From: Lolium rigidum
Lineage: Eukaryota; Streptophyta; Magnoliopsida; Poales; Poaceae
Length of the DNA: 64,000 nt
NCBI RefSeq assembly: GCF_022539505.1
Contig: NC_061511.1
Location: forward strand, 35,288,620-35,352,619
Reading direction: 5' to 3'
Shown here piece after piece: positions 11,080 to 21,881 of the stretch. Numbering within the stretch: position 1 is the first letter of the stretch; each line of letters begins with the position of its first letter. The notes beneath the pieces are model-generated. The model ran no database searches. It saw nothing but the letters and a program-made list of their open reading frames with translations, and was not told the origin of the DNA. The translations under genes and the position numbers were made by a program.

Positions 11080-12124
11080 CCGTGTTGAGCCCTGCTCCGG
11101 TGTTTCCCCTAAATGAAGTTGGAGGGTCATAGTTTGGTTTTTCTTTTGTGTTGGGTTTGCCAAAACTCATATCTAGCCTATGTATGCCCGTCCGTATTGA
11201 TATATATATGTCAGGTAAGAAAAAAAAGAGATCACGTGAGAAAGATCTTTATAGGACCTTTCTATTTTGGCACACGCACATGACCGTAGATACGTAAAAA
11301 AACGAGATACAACACAACACGGATCATACGGGCATGTATAGGGTTTGTATGGATGGTGGACCTACACTGAAGTTACGATCGTGCCCCCACTTACGAATAG
11401 GTATGGAAAAAATCTTTCCACCATTGTTGTGTTTGACGCATCAAGAATTTTTCCAGCGGAGGAGCAACGAATCAGAAGTGCTCCATGTTAGACATCCTAC
11501 TCTGTCCCGTACTCCGTTAAGGCGAAACATTCTTACTATGGGTGACTTGCTCAATTTTGAAGCTTTCTAGCTCATCTTTACTGGACGTTGTAAGGGTATG
11601 TACAATCGTAGGGAAGACGGGTCTTCTCTTAGCAATCCATATTATCTAGAGAATACACTAAATATAAATGGCACAATGCATTATCTCTTGTTATCCCTAA
11701 AAATAAATGAGAATCAGTTAAATTTTAGAAAAAAATTAAATTGCTAAGGGAGAACAATAGTCTTCACTTATCTTCTCTCTCTAAATAAAAGACCCCCACT
11801 ACCTGATTTCTCTGCCCTCACATGCGTCCACGTCACCTCCTTTTTTGTAGTGCTACGACACAGCGTGTCCAGCTTGGTTTTGTTTTCTGTCCCCAGTTTC
11901 CGTTTAGTCTTCAACAAAATGTGACAAACCATGCAGTCCGTTACTTCATGCAAACAAAATGGAGCCCATTACTCCATCCTCTTCAATGCATAACTAAAAG
12001 CCCACCACTGTTATTCTTCTCTGCAAACAATAACATCCATTACCGGTTGCTATTCTGATCTCATTAGTTCCTCCGATCTGATACGAAGTAGTGCATTCTC
12101 TTCTCTCTCCAAAGATCAAGAAAC
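11080..12124. other. Unassigned spacer with short inverted repeats
   Basis: No gene recognised. Around 11178-11206 and 11322-11342 there is a partial inverted repeat built on TATGTATGCCCGT / ACGGGCATGTATA, possibly an eroded MITE. The GGTATGTACAATCG at 11596 resembles a transposon end but has no matching partner. Confidence 0.4.
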
Positions 12125-12138
12125 ATATAGATGCATAT

Positions 12139-12707
12139 TTTTTTTCGAAATGGGAGCAAAGCCCTAGCCTCTGCATCGAAATGATGCACACGGCTTTTTT
12201 ACTTATTAATGGCAAAACGAGTATCAAATATCAAGGTTTACAACTCACGGATCACAAATGGTTGATACAAAGATCAGCCAACAAAATACGAAAAACAGGG
12301 CTCACCTTATGCATCCTGGAGACGTTTAGTATGAAGCCAACCACCCTGGCTAAAGATAGCCCGTACAACCGCCATCAGCCGATTGCATCCAGTATCCAAA
12401 GGTTCCCGCTGCTCCGTGGAAAGAAGGTAGGACCACATGTGAATTGATGAAGCCTGTGGATAACCTGTAAGAAGTTCAGTTTTGCAACCCTGTTAAAAAC
12501 AACATCATTACGGTAATTCCAGATCACCCAAACTAAAGCACAAACCCCTACTCGAATGAGCGCCTTAGTTTTTTTTACCAATCCCATTTAACCAATTGCC
12601 AAACAGATTAGTAATATTAGCGGGGGAAGGAATATTAAAGTGAAATGAACCTACCTCCAAACAAGACGAGAGAACGGACAGGAAATAAACAAATGATCAA
12701 TTGTTTT
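12139..12707 (-). mobile_element. 5'-truncated LINE with 14-bp target-site duplication
   Basis: A poly(T) run at the left followed by a LINE 3' end in reverse orientation. The minus-strand frame at 12375-12587 encodes VGVCALVWVIWNYRNDVVFN, the typical segment after the zinc-binding RT domain of plant LINEs. ATATAGATGCATAT occurs at 12125-12138 and again at 12708-12721, a perfect 14-bp duplication from target-primed integration. Only about 570 bp of the 3' end was copied. Confidence 0.9.
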
Positions 12708-12721
12708 ATATAGATGCATAT

Positions 12722-13920
12722 GAAGAGTCCATTCAGATTTCCCCCCATTTAAACTCCGAGCTCCATCAACCTTCTCCCATCATCCTTCAGTACCGGTGGG
12801 CGCCTTCAACGTTTTCCTCTTCCTCACAGCTTTTCAAGCTCGGCTAAATTTCGAACGGGTGTTGTATATGCGATCAGATTTCCTATCTTATTACTTCATA
12901 TGATTTTGTTCTTGATATATCAGTACGCCACCCATGGATGCCCCGCCTGCGCACCGCCGGAGGCATGCTCCTCGCTCAACTATTCCCTAGTCCAGGTTCT
13001 CCCGTATCCAATGGCTGAAGCCCACTACAAGCTGAACATGTGAAGTGGTGACTCCTATCTAGCTAGCATCCAACACTTCTGTAATATCGCCCCTGTTACT
13101 GCTGGTACATATCTGTTACTTTTTTTCATTCTGTAGTACTAAAGGAACTGCACGTGTTTAAGTGGACCATTAATTTGATGTGAGGCATTTTTTGTTCAGA
13201 AATTTTATGTGAGTCATGCTTCTATAGATGCTTCCCTTCTATTTTCACGGCAATGTGTTCAAGAAAAGGAGAACTCATATATTGCATACTCCATGGCCAT
13301 TTGTATTTTTTCATGAAGTAAAGTGGGATGATGAAATTAATTATTATTGTGGATCCCAAATTTCTAGTGTGACACATATTCTATCATTTTTCTTATATTC
13401 CATCTTTTCCATAATTTTTGTTATTTATTTCACTCATTTGCAGACTGGCAATGACGATTGTCTCTTGCTTATTCACATAGAATCAAATTCAAAGTGTGAG
13501 GACGCTCTGGATTACTTATGCCCTTGAGAGTCATATGGTCTAACCACATGATTCAATGTGTGAGGTAGACGCTCTGGATTACTTATGCCCTTGAGAGTCG
13601 TATGGTCTAACCATATGTATTACAAGCGCTCAGTGTGATTTGAGAACAGAACATTGGATAATCATTGTTTCAGGTAGTATGGCAACTTGGAACAATGATG
13701 AACCATACCGAAACAAGTTTCTGCATTGTCTGTTTCCTAGACTAGGATTGTTTAGGTAATATTTACAAGCTAATCTATAGGTTAGAAAAATCCTAAGCGC
13801 TAAAAAGTGCTCGGATGCCAGATGACACGCTAGAGCCTCCGATTTCTGGCCGTTCGATCATCCTCCGAAGTGCACGATCACGGGCAGGTCGGACATGTTT
13901 CCGACCGAAACCCACCTGGC
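12722..13920. other. Unassigned spacer containing a ~64-bp tandem duplication
   Basis: No gene recognised. The AT-rich 13228-13527 frame is not supported by splice or coding signals. The tandem duplication at 13494-13616 is listed separately. The last ~100 bases, together with 16312 onward, form the uninterrupted host sequence into which a Harbinger element inserted. Confidence 0.45.
13494..13616. repeat. Two-copy tandem duplication, ~64 bp period
   Basis: GTGTGAG..GACGCTCTGGA through CCACATG at 13494-13550 is repeated with few changes at 13558-13616, including ATTACTTATGCCCTTGAGAG. The copies are spaced 64 bases apart. Confidence 0.92.
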
Positions 13921-13923
13921 TAA

Positions 13924-16308
13924 GAGCATCTCCACTCGTCTCCCCGACGAGGCTCCCGAGCGACGGTTTTTCCATCCGGACGGCGTAAATCGGCCCAGTA
14001 GCGCCCCCGGTTCCTCGTTTTCGTCCGGATTTGGCCCTTAATCCATCCGGCGAGCCCATGCCATCCCCGGTCCCCCGGGGCGCGCTCGGGGACTCCGGAT
14101 GAAAGATTTTGGCGCGAAACGCCATGTGGACCCGCGTAGTCGGCGACAGGAAAACCAAATCCTGTCGATTTTCCCTCCATTCCCTCCAATTTGCTTGCAT
14201 ATCCCCATTCTCTCCCGCCGAATTTGTCCATTCTCCTCGTCTTCCAGTTCCAGTTCCCGGCGGCGTCTTCTCGTCCACCACCGCTCTCCTCCTCGTATTC
14301 TCGTCCACCAGAATGCCGCCGAAGGGGACGACGAGGAAGCCGCGGGCGAAGAGGGAGCGGCCGCCGGGCATGACGAACGCAGAGTGGGCGGCGGACGAGA
14401 AACAGCGCGAGGTGGAAACAAGCGGCAGGGCGGAGAGGGTGAAAAAAGCCGCCGCCAAGAGGGCGGCGGCCCAGGAGGAACAAGCGAGGAAGATCAGCAT
14501 GGCCTTCAGCGGCGGCGGCGGCTCCATGTTCCCCGGCCAATGGCCGGCGCAAGGTACAAGCAGTTCCCCGTCGTCCTTCTCCCCTACGATGTACTCACCG
14601 TCGCTGACTGCCATGTTCCAAGAGGGCGCCTACGTCCAACCTTCCAGGTTCACGCCGTCGCCGCCCGAGCTTGACGTCGGCGGCAGCGGCGGCCAGTTCG
14701 AGGGCAACTCGCCGGTCATGCGACAAGGGCCGCTCCCGTTCGGTGCGATGGCGGCGCCGAACGAAGAGGAGATCCACGAGATGATCACCTCCGGCTCCAT
14801 GGCCGCTGCTGCGAGCCCGGGGTTCTTCATGGCCGCCGCGAGCCCGGGGTTCTTCACGCAAGAGGAGGCGAGGGCGACGGCAGCTGTGGCGGCGCGCAAG
14901 GAGCATGTGGAGGATGTTGCCGACGGAAGCCAAGCCGTCGAAGAAGAAGACGAAGAAGAAGAAGAGCCAACTCAAGCCGCCGCCAACCTGTCGAAGGGGA
15001 ATAAGAAGAGGAAGAAGGAGTCGCCGCCTGCCGAACCGCGTATCAAATGGACGCCGAAGGAAGAGGAGTGCCTCGCCGAAGCTTGGATGACCGTGTCCAT
15101 GAACGGCATAATCGGGGCCAATCAGTCGTTCGACACATATTGGCTTCGAGTGAAGCAGGCGTACGAGGAACGCAAACTCGTCGATCCCTACTTCAACATG
15201 ACGAACATGAACGTGTACCAGGGAGACAAGGCAATGGCCACCCATTGGGGGATCATGCAGACGGCGTGCAGCAAATGGCACGGCATACATGAGGAGGTCG
15301 AAGAACGGACGATCAGCGGCCACGACTTGGAGCAAAAGGTACGCTCCGTCGACTCTGCATCACCAAGGTACATCGTCGTGAGCTGACCCGTATCGCCGTA
15401 CTCTTTTTCCCCAGCTGTGCCGTGCTTTGGACATGTACACGGACGACACCGACATGCAGTTCAAGTTCCTGAACGTCTACGCCCGCCTCGAGAACTGCGA
15501 GAAGTGGAAGGAAACCCGCACGACCCTCTCGAAGAGCAAGACCGAGCCGTACAACCCCGACGCTCCAGCGGTTGGCGCGGCGGAAGGGCGCCCTGAACTC
15601 GGCCAGAAGAAGCTCAAAGAGATCAAAAAGACGGGCAATCCCGTCGACAGGATGCAGGCGTCGATCGACAAGTGTTGGGCCGACTTGAGGTCGCACGCCG
15701 ACGGGAGGAACGACAAGTTCGACGGCGAGGTGGCGGGAGATGCTCGCCAACCAAGGCGCCGGATCGCCTCGCCGAAGACGACGGCGGCGGCGAAGAAGAG
15801 GAACACGGACTTGGCGTTCCCGATGGGCGGCGGCAACATGGAACTGATGGACGAGGAGACGAGGAATTGGTACCAGGGCCACCGCAGCGACATCCTCCGA
15901 GCCACTTCGGCCAGTCCTTCGTCGTCTCCGCCGGCTCCTACCTCGTCTTCCTCACCGTCTACCTCGTCCACTGCCGCTGCTACGACGTCGACTGCCGCAG
16001 CCGCTTCGGCCACGGCGTGTGAGGAAACTGGTCCGTCGGACACCGCCGTGTCGGCCGGGACTGCCGATGAGCCTGTTTCCGTGTAATTTTCCTCCGATCG
16101 CCGATCTGTGACTGATCCTTTTGCTCCTTTTTGCCGATCAACTGGCCGTACTTGTAGCGCGGGACGACGCTTTGTTTGAATTTAAACTATGTCCGCCGAA
16201 CTCCGAGTGGACGACTGAAAATACGGTACTTCCCACGACTTAATTTCGTCCAATTTGACGGTTGTTTCGTCCGGATTTCGCGGGAGCGCCCAACGAGTGG
16301 AGATGCTC
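13924..16308 (+). mobile_element. PIF/Harbinger element A (Myb/SANT ORF only)
   Basis: A 2,385-bp element with ends GAGCATCTCCACTCGT / ACGAGTGGAGATGCTC and TAA duplicated at 13921-13923 and 16309-16311. TIR sequence and 3-bp TAA duplication are diagnostic of PIF/Harbinger. It encodes a Myb/SANT-like accessory protein (14313-16086). No DDE transposase is present, so it would need one supplied in trans. Confidence 0.93.
14313..16086 (+). CDS. Harbinger-borne Myb/SANT-like protein, two exons
   Basis: Exon 1 is 14313-15338 and exon 2 is 15415-16086, joined in phase 0 across a 76-bp GT...AG intron (donor GTACGC, acceptor TTTTTCCCCAG). The product is about 565 residues. The start is the ATG of MPPKGTTRKPRAK; the open frame extends further upstream, but this Met opens the conserved basic N-terminus. 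Features: Lys/Arg-rich head; Ala/Pro/Ser-rich linker; acidic run near residue 210; a trihelix/Myb-like domain (IKWTPKEEECLAEAWMTVS, about residues 240-300); and a helical C-terminal part with KTGNPVDRMQASIDKCW. PIF/Harbinger ORF1 proteins of this kind bind DNA and cooperate with the transposase. The frame is intact. Confidence 0.8.
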
Positions 16309-16311
16309 TAA

Positions 16312-17211
16312 TTTTCCACCGGCTGGTCCACTTCTCTATCCAATTCCTTTCCCCATTCCTATCCACTACCGTGGTGGCGGCATTGACGAACCGCACCGTG
16401 TTGCAGCCGCCGGCGTGCCGCTGCGTCGCCCTCCTTCGCACCCCCGTCGGCTACTCCTCTTCCTCAAGACGACCCGCCAGCTCCCCTCCCTCGAACCTCT
16501 CCCGCCAGTCCGCCACCCCCTCCCGCCGCGGAGCACCCTCCGCCCGTTGCCCTCCGACGGCGAGTACTCGGGCAACGCTGGGGATGGCGCGTCCTTTGGG
16601 TGGATACAAAACGAGAAGAAGTGGGAGCACGACGCCCCGTGCAGTGGGGCATGGAGCTCGTCAAATTTCTCCGCGTCGTCCACGTCTGGTTAGGAGATTC
16701 AGGACTTCGGGCTGTGTTCCGAACGACTCCCTCCAGATTTGTTTCTGTAATTTTGTAATTTGTTTCTAGCGCCTTATGTAGGCTCGCAGCTGATTAGGAA
16801 GTTTGATTACGGAAATGAAGACAATTAATCAGAGCAGAAATGAAACCTAGACCACGGCGTGCTAGTGTGGATTGCTGAAAGCGATTTTGATTGGTTACTG
16901 CTGTTGTTCGTTAGTGACCAACATAATGTCAGAGTTAATTTGCAGATTCCCCGTATACTGAAGCTCATAATCGATGGCTGCGACCCACTTAAATCTGCCA
17001 AATCAAGGGTATCATCAGGTGCACATTTGCAGCCTCCACCTCCAATTACTTGGCCAGATTTTGAGGCGAGTTAACTGGTGAATGATTCTGATTTTTCAGG
17101 GCCGCGTCATTGGTGAGCGGCTGAGCGAGGTACTGCATGCTCTGATGGTCGTAAAGGTACGCATCTTGTTCAGGCAGGGCAGGTATCACTCATATGGCCT
17201 CCTCTTGTAAC
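16312..17211 (+). pseudogene. Possible old host gene, 5' exons, function not recognised
   Basis: Low-copy-looking, GC-rich sequence between two Harbinger elements. From about 16371 one frame reads like an organelle transit peptide: Ala/Ser/Arg rich, few acids, with TNRTVLQPPACRC and SSSSRRPASSPPSNLSRQ. Where an initiation ATG would fit the context, the sequence is GTG. Another frame then carries GASFGWIQNEKKWEHDAP to a stop near 16691. Two later blocks have exon-like borders: ILKLIIDGCDPLKSAKSR near 16950-17072 (acceptor TTTGCAG, donor GTTAAC) and GRVIGERLSEVLHALMVVK at 17100-17156 (acceptor TTTTTCAG, donor GTACGC). Phases do not join cleanly, so a pseudogene is likelier than a gene. Confidence 0.35.
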
Positions 17212-17214
17212 TAA

Positions 17215-18910
17215 GAGCATCTCCAGTCGCGTCCCCCAAACTGTCCCCCAAACCGCGCCGGATCGAGCGTTTGGGGGACGTGTTTTGTTCGTGCCGCGTT
17301 TGGGGGACGTCGCTCCCCAGCCGCGTCCCCCAAACGCCGCCCCCAATCAGAAATTCAAATAGATGCATTCAAAAGAGATCGTTCCCGCTGATTCGTCGCG
17401 ATCGCAGTAGCGGCGATCGATCAAAGTACCGGGCGCGCGATCATATTACGGACCGGTGATGCATGCAAATTAGAAGAAGGGGAAGGGGTTGGGCGACGGC
17501 GTCGTATCCCGAGTCGACGCAGGTCCGTCGAGCACAATGACCTCGTCGCGATCCGCCCGTTGCCGTGCATGGTTCGTCTCGCTCCGTCGCCGACGCGGAG
17601 GCCGACGCAGTGTAGCGATAGAAGACGCGTCGCCTGCTCTTCGCCGCACCGCATCCGCCGCCGATGCTGCTGCCAGGGCCGCCGCGTCCGCCGCCGCCAT
17701 TTTGGCTTCGATGTCGTCGAGGATCTGGCCTTTGAAGAAGTTGTGCGCCGCTCGCGTGCCCGACGCCTTCTTCTTCTTCTTCTTCTTCTTCGTCCTCACG
17801 CCGTCCGCGTCTACCTCCACGAGATCATCGTCACCGGCACCCTCGTCGTCCTCTTCCTCGCCGCCCTCTTCATCCTCATCGTCGTCCTCCTCGTCGTCCT
17901 CCACCCCGTCCTCTTCCTCGTCGTCCTCCTCCTCAACCCCGTCGTCCTCCTCGGCACCGGCGCCGTCGTATTCGAGCGGACCCCTCGCGGCCGGTGAAAG
18001 GGCTGCCGTCCGGACCGGGTCCCGGCTCGCGCGCTGCTCGTACGCCGGGGAGTAGAGGTTGTTGGGGTTGAAGCCGGCCGTGCGGCGCGCGCATCCTGGT
18101 AGTGCGGCGACAAGTTAGGCGTTACGCACCCGGGAGTGCCGGAGGGGCCATCGTTGTAGAAGGCAGATGACGACGGAGAGAAGACTCACGGAACGTACAC
18201 CGGCACGTTCGTACTATATGGGCTCGCGTTGGTGGCGGCGATACACCCGGCCATTATGTGCTGGTGCCGGCGCGCCGCCGAGCCTTCTTCTCCGGCCTCC
18301 GCCGCCCTCCGTCCTTTCCGCTCCGCCGTCGATAGCTTCCGGCGCAGGCAATCTTGCTGCCATTGATCGTCGGTCCATCCTTCGAGCTTCTTCTTCAAAG
18401 CCGGCGCCTTCCGCGGCCTCGCGAACGGCGCTGTCGCCCCTTTCGTCCCATTGCCCGGCGGCTTCTTGGCCGCTTTCTTCGCCATCTTTTTGGGGGCTGT
18501 CGGCGGCGCCATGTGGAGAGGGTAGCGCCGGCGGGTGGACGGCGGGAGGGAGAAACAAATCGGCGGGATAGGAGAAATGAATCGGCGGCGGGATATGTTT
18601 TGGGAGGCCTGAAATGCGCGGCGGTATAGGCGCGATTTGGCGGGAGCGGCGGGATTTGGCGGGAGTGTGAGACGAATTTTCCCCGTGCCGCCGACGGGTC
18701 GGGCCCGCGTCGGTTCGCCTCGCTTTTCGTTGTGTCCGGCGTCCCCGGTGCGTCCCCTGTGGGACGGGGACGGGCTCGGGGCGCCGGACACCGTATCGGG
18801 GCGCGCCGAACAAAAAAAGGCTTTGGGGGACGCGGCTGGAACGCATTTTCTGTCCGGCGCGCCCCAAATCCCTTTGGGGGACGGTTTGGGGGACGCGACT
18901 GGAGATGCTC
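17215..18910 (-). mobile_element. PIF/Harbinger element B (accessory ORF only)
   Basis: A 1,696-bp element bounded by GAGCATCTCCAGTCGCGTCC and its inverted copy GGACGCGACTGGAGATGCTC, with TAA at 17212-17214 and 18911-18913. Subterminal regions repeat the GTTTGGGGGACG motif. The only coding content is a broken basic/acidic protein on the minus strand, and no transposase is present. Confidence 0.92.
17470..18512 (-). pseudogene. Harbinger B accessory protein, broken
   Basis: Reads right to left. The start MAPPTAPKKMAKKAAKK (ATG at 18510-18512) leads to KKKLEGWTDDQWQQDCLRRK, a segment typical of this Triticeae element family. The first frame ends at 18186. After a short gap the protein resumes with NPNNLYSPAYEQRAS near 18060, in a frame shifted by one base. 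It continues through a very long Glu/Asp tract, an 8-Lys run and a C-terminal helix (NFFKGQILDDIEAKMAAAD) to a stop at 17470. The low-complexity acidic tract gives rise to spurious Ser-rich frames on the other strand. Function is inferred only from its location inside a Harbinger element. Confidence 0.6.
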
Positions 18911-18913
18911 TAA

Positions 18914-20575
18914 GCTCAGATAAAATCTGACTGTTTAAGTGCTGAAAATCTCGAAAACATGGCTACCTTGCAACACAATACCGATACTTTGCTTGCACCC
19001 GGTTTAACCTCCCTTGATTAATATCGATTAATTTGTTCATGGACACTGGGCAGGGGTGTAGAATTAAGCATTGGGTTCATCTATGTAAAACTACAGGGTG
19101 GAACTAAGTGTTATAAGGTGCTAATTAGATGTTTAGCCCGGATTACAACACATTCATTGGGTTCATTTGAACCCAACCATTACATGTTGGCTCCACCACT
19201 GTTCATGGGCCCTTGCAAGGTTTGCTCGCAAAATAGCACAGTAATTAATCACAAGCATTAGAGATAGTTTGGTTAGGTGGATGTTGTCCGACAAATGGAA
19301 CTAATCCTACATGGACAGGCGACTTAGGGATTTATTGAGATAACACATTTTTCTCACAGCTTAGGGATTCTTACAATTCCTGTTATTACTTGTTAGATTT
19401 ATGGCTGTGAAAATATTTTCTGTATTTAAATCTGTGCCTGGCTGCTAGCAATTGTACCCCTATTGCATCGATCAATTTGCCAGTAGCTCAATGACTGAAA
19501 TCTTAGAATCGGTTTATTTTTCTATAGTGAATCCTATGTTGCATCTTGCTGGGGCATGTGAGAAGTTGTTGTGTAGGCTCGGTGCTAAAAAAAAAATCTT
19601 GGTTTACACACACATACACACCAAAATCTCATGCTTTTAGTGAGGGTTCAGAGTTTAGTGGTTCAAGGCAGTTGGTTTATATGTATGCTCTAACTGCACA
19701 AATTGTTTAGTATGTGCTAGCTAAATTAAAAGTATGACCATCGCTTTGTGATGCAGTCTCCCTACAGTCCTACTTTTGTAGTGTTGCTTTGTTATAGTTG
19801 ATGTAGTTTCCACTTGCCTGCAAAAAACTGTTGTTTTATGCTATTAAGTAGAGTAATAGATTTCCTAGAGCTCCCTCCATGGCAACATATACTCAGCCAT
19901 TGCCATGTCAAGCACATGCCATCCCCGGCATCTCAAATCGTAACTTCTGTGAATGACGCCTTATACACATCTTTAAATCCCATCCTTGGTACTTTCAGAT
20001 CAATAACCACTTAATTGTGTGGACATTAATCTATTAACAATAGTTTTGCTTTTGTTTTCAGATCAATGGCAACTTAATTGTGTTTAGTGTTGATGTCACT
20101 GTCTTTGTGATCCTGTGCTGGACTGTAAATTTCCCTAGTTTGTCGTGGCTTCCAAACCACGCTAGTGTTAGGCGGCACTCTTTTGCTTTTCTTTTTATCA
20201 CACCCGGATGATACTGATCTTCTGGTCTATGTTTCGTTATCTTGCTGATAATGAAATTTGATCCCCTCGTTGGATCGCTTGGAAACAAAACAATAGTTTT
20301 GACTTGGGTTTATTGATTAAGTTGCCCTGCCAAGATAGTTAAGTTACTTGTGCCATTTAATTAAATTGATTAGAGATTTTAGCCTAAGTTGTATTTATTT
20401 TTACTTTCTCATCTTTTTGAAGTATATTTTTCATGATATAGGTTTGTGCTTAAAACACCACAACTATGGCTGAAACAACTCAAGCAAGAAGCCCAACAAC
20501 TAAAGATATTTCAGACGCAACTCATGTGTGAAACTGCAAAACTCATCTCAAGATCTTCCTCCTGGTCACTTTATC
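18914..20575. other. Unassigned low-coding spacer
   Basis: No protein family recognised. A short ATG frame of 21 codons (MAETTQARSPTTKDISDATHV) begins near 20467 just before the 113-bp repeats. Its look is plausible for a protein start, but it stops after 21 residues. The rest is AT-rich, with no paired terminal repeats that I could find. Confidence 0.4.
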
Positions 20576-21290
20576 GTAAGTTGTTTATGCCATTAAATCA
20601 AGTTTCTTCTAACAACATGCTTAAGTTGTTTTCACCATCGAACTAAATTGTGTTTTGTCACCTAACCAAGTTGATTTACAAGCAATGTCCTAAGTTTGCA
20701 GTGATTTAATTAAGTTGTTTCTACCGACATGCTTAAGTTGTGTCCACCATTGAACCAAGTTGTGTTTTCTCAACTAATCAAGTTGTTTTGCAATCAATAT
20801 CCTAAGTTTGCATAGTGATTTAATTAAGTTGCTTCTATCGACATGCTTAAGTTGTTTCCACCATCGAACTAAGTTGTGTTTTATCACCTAACCAAGTTGT
20901 TTTACAATCGATGTCCTAAGTTTGCATACTGATTTTAAGTCGCTTCTATCACCATGCTTAAGTTATTTCCACCATCAAACTAAGTTGTGTTTTATCATGT
21001 AACCAAGTTGTTTTACAAGCAATGTCCTAATTTTGCATAGTGATTTAATTAAGTTACTTCTATCACCACGCTTAAGTTGGTTTCACCATCGAACTAAGTT
21101 GTATTTTATCACCTAACCAAGTTGTTTTACAAGCAACGTCCTAAGTTTGCATAGTGATTTAATTAAGTTGCTTCTATCAACATGCATAAGTCGTGTCCAC
21201 CATCTAACTAAGTTGTTCTCATCATCTAACCAAGTTGTTTTACAAGCGATGTTTTTAGTTTGCATAGTGATCTAACCAAGTTGTTCTATA
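20576..21290. repeat. Tandem array, ~113-bp unit, about six copies
   Basis: Successive units begin near 20599, 20712, 20825, 20937, 21051 and 21164 (AAGTTGCTTCTATC.ACATGC), spaced 112-114 bp. Inside each unit AAGTTG recurs every ~25-40 bp, with TTAAGTTG, CTAAGTTGTG and CCAAGTTGTTTTAC. The copies differ by scattered substitutions, so the array is old enough to have diverged. No coding frame runs through it. Confidence 0.92.
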
Positions 21291-21871
21291 GGCAATCTTC
21301 GCGTTGATGGATGATTGTTGAAGCGAACCAACTCCCCGCCACCCTCACATGCTTTGTGAGGCATGGTTTAGTAAGCGATGTTCTGAGTATTGCAATCTTT
21401 GTTGAAGCGATGTTATGAGTATTGCAAGACGATTTGGTGAACTTTATGAGCAGCCTAAATGTCTTCTCTCCGTTCTTTGCACTTCTCAGTTTAATCTTGT
21501 GTGAAGTTCTCTGGCTCAAATCCTATTTTGTTCTGTTTTTCTCAGATTTACTCCGTGGCGACGGCGCGCGAGGGTACCTCTTCCGTGATGGTCGTTGGTG
21601 GCCGTAGCAAAGTACCATCTTCTAGGATGATCGCAACCGGAGCTAGTCGATTTTTGCCCCTATTTATAGCGTTGTAGAACAATAACAGATGATCGTCGAC
21701 TGCCGGAGCTAGTCATTTTTTGCCCCTTTATTTGTGGTAGTAGAACAAGGAGAGAAGAAACGGCATGAGAAGGAACATGGATTGTGTGCGCGTCTGTTGG
21801 ATGGTTCTAGAATAAGGGATGTCAGATATACGCCTACAAGAATTATAGAAGAGCCGCGTTGTATGTTCATG
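21291..21871. other. Unassigned spacer with two short direct duplications
   Basis: Contains GCGATGTTCTGAGTATTGCAA / GCGATGTTATGAGTATTGCAA around 21376-21426. A ~66-bp direct duplication starts with CCGGAGCTAGTC at 21637 and 21703 and runs to TAGAACAA. No gene recognised. Confidence 0.6.
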
Positions 21872-21881
21872 GATGGTAGAC

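Noticed and set aside
11596..11960. MITE starting GGTATGTACAATCG
   Set aside because: No inverted partner end and no duplication were found within 1 kb.
13793..14614. 273-codon open frame on the minus strand
   Set aside because: Antisense to the leader and first exon of the Harbinger A protein, in GC-rich DNA where antisense frames stay open by composition. No domain, and it starts and ends without regard to the element borders.
17489..18055. Ser-rich plus-strand frame with long serine runs
   Set aside because: It is the complement of the Glu/Asp/Lys low-complexity tract of the Harbinger B protein. The real family motifs read on the minus strand.
20576..21290. Possible CRISPR-like array
   Set aside because: The repeats are contiguous 113-bp tandem units without unique spacers, in a plant genome.
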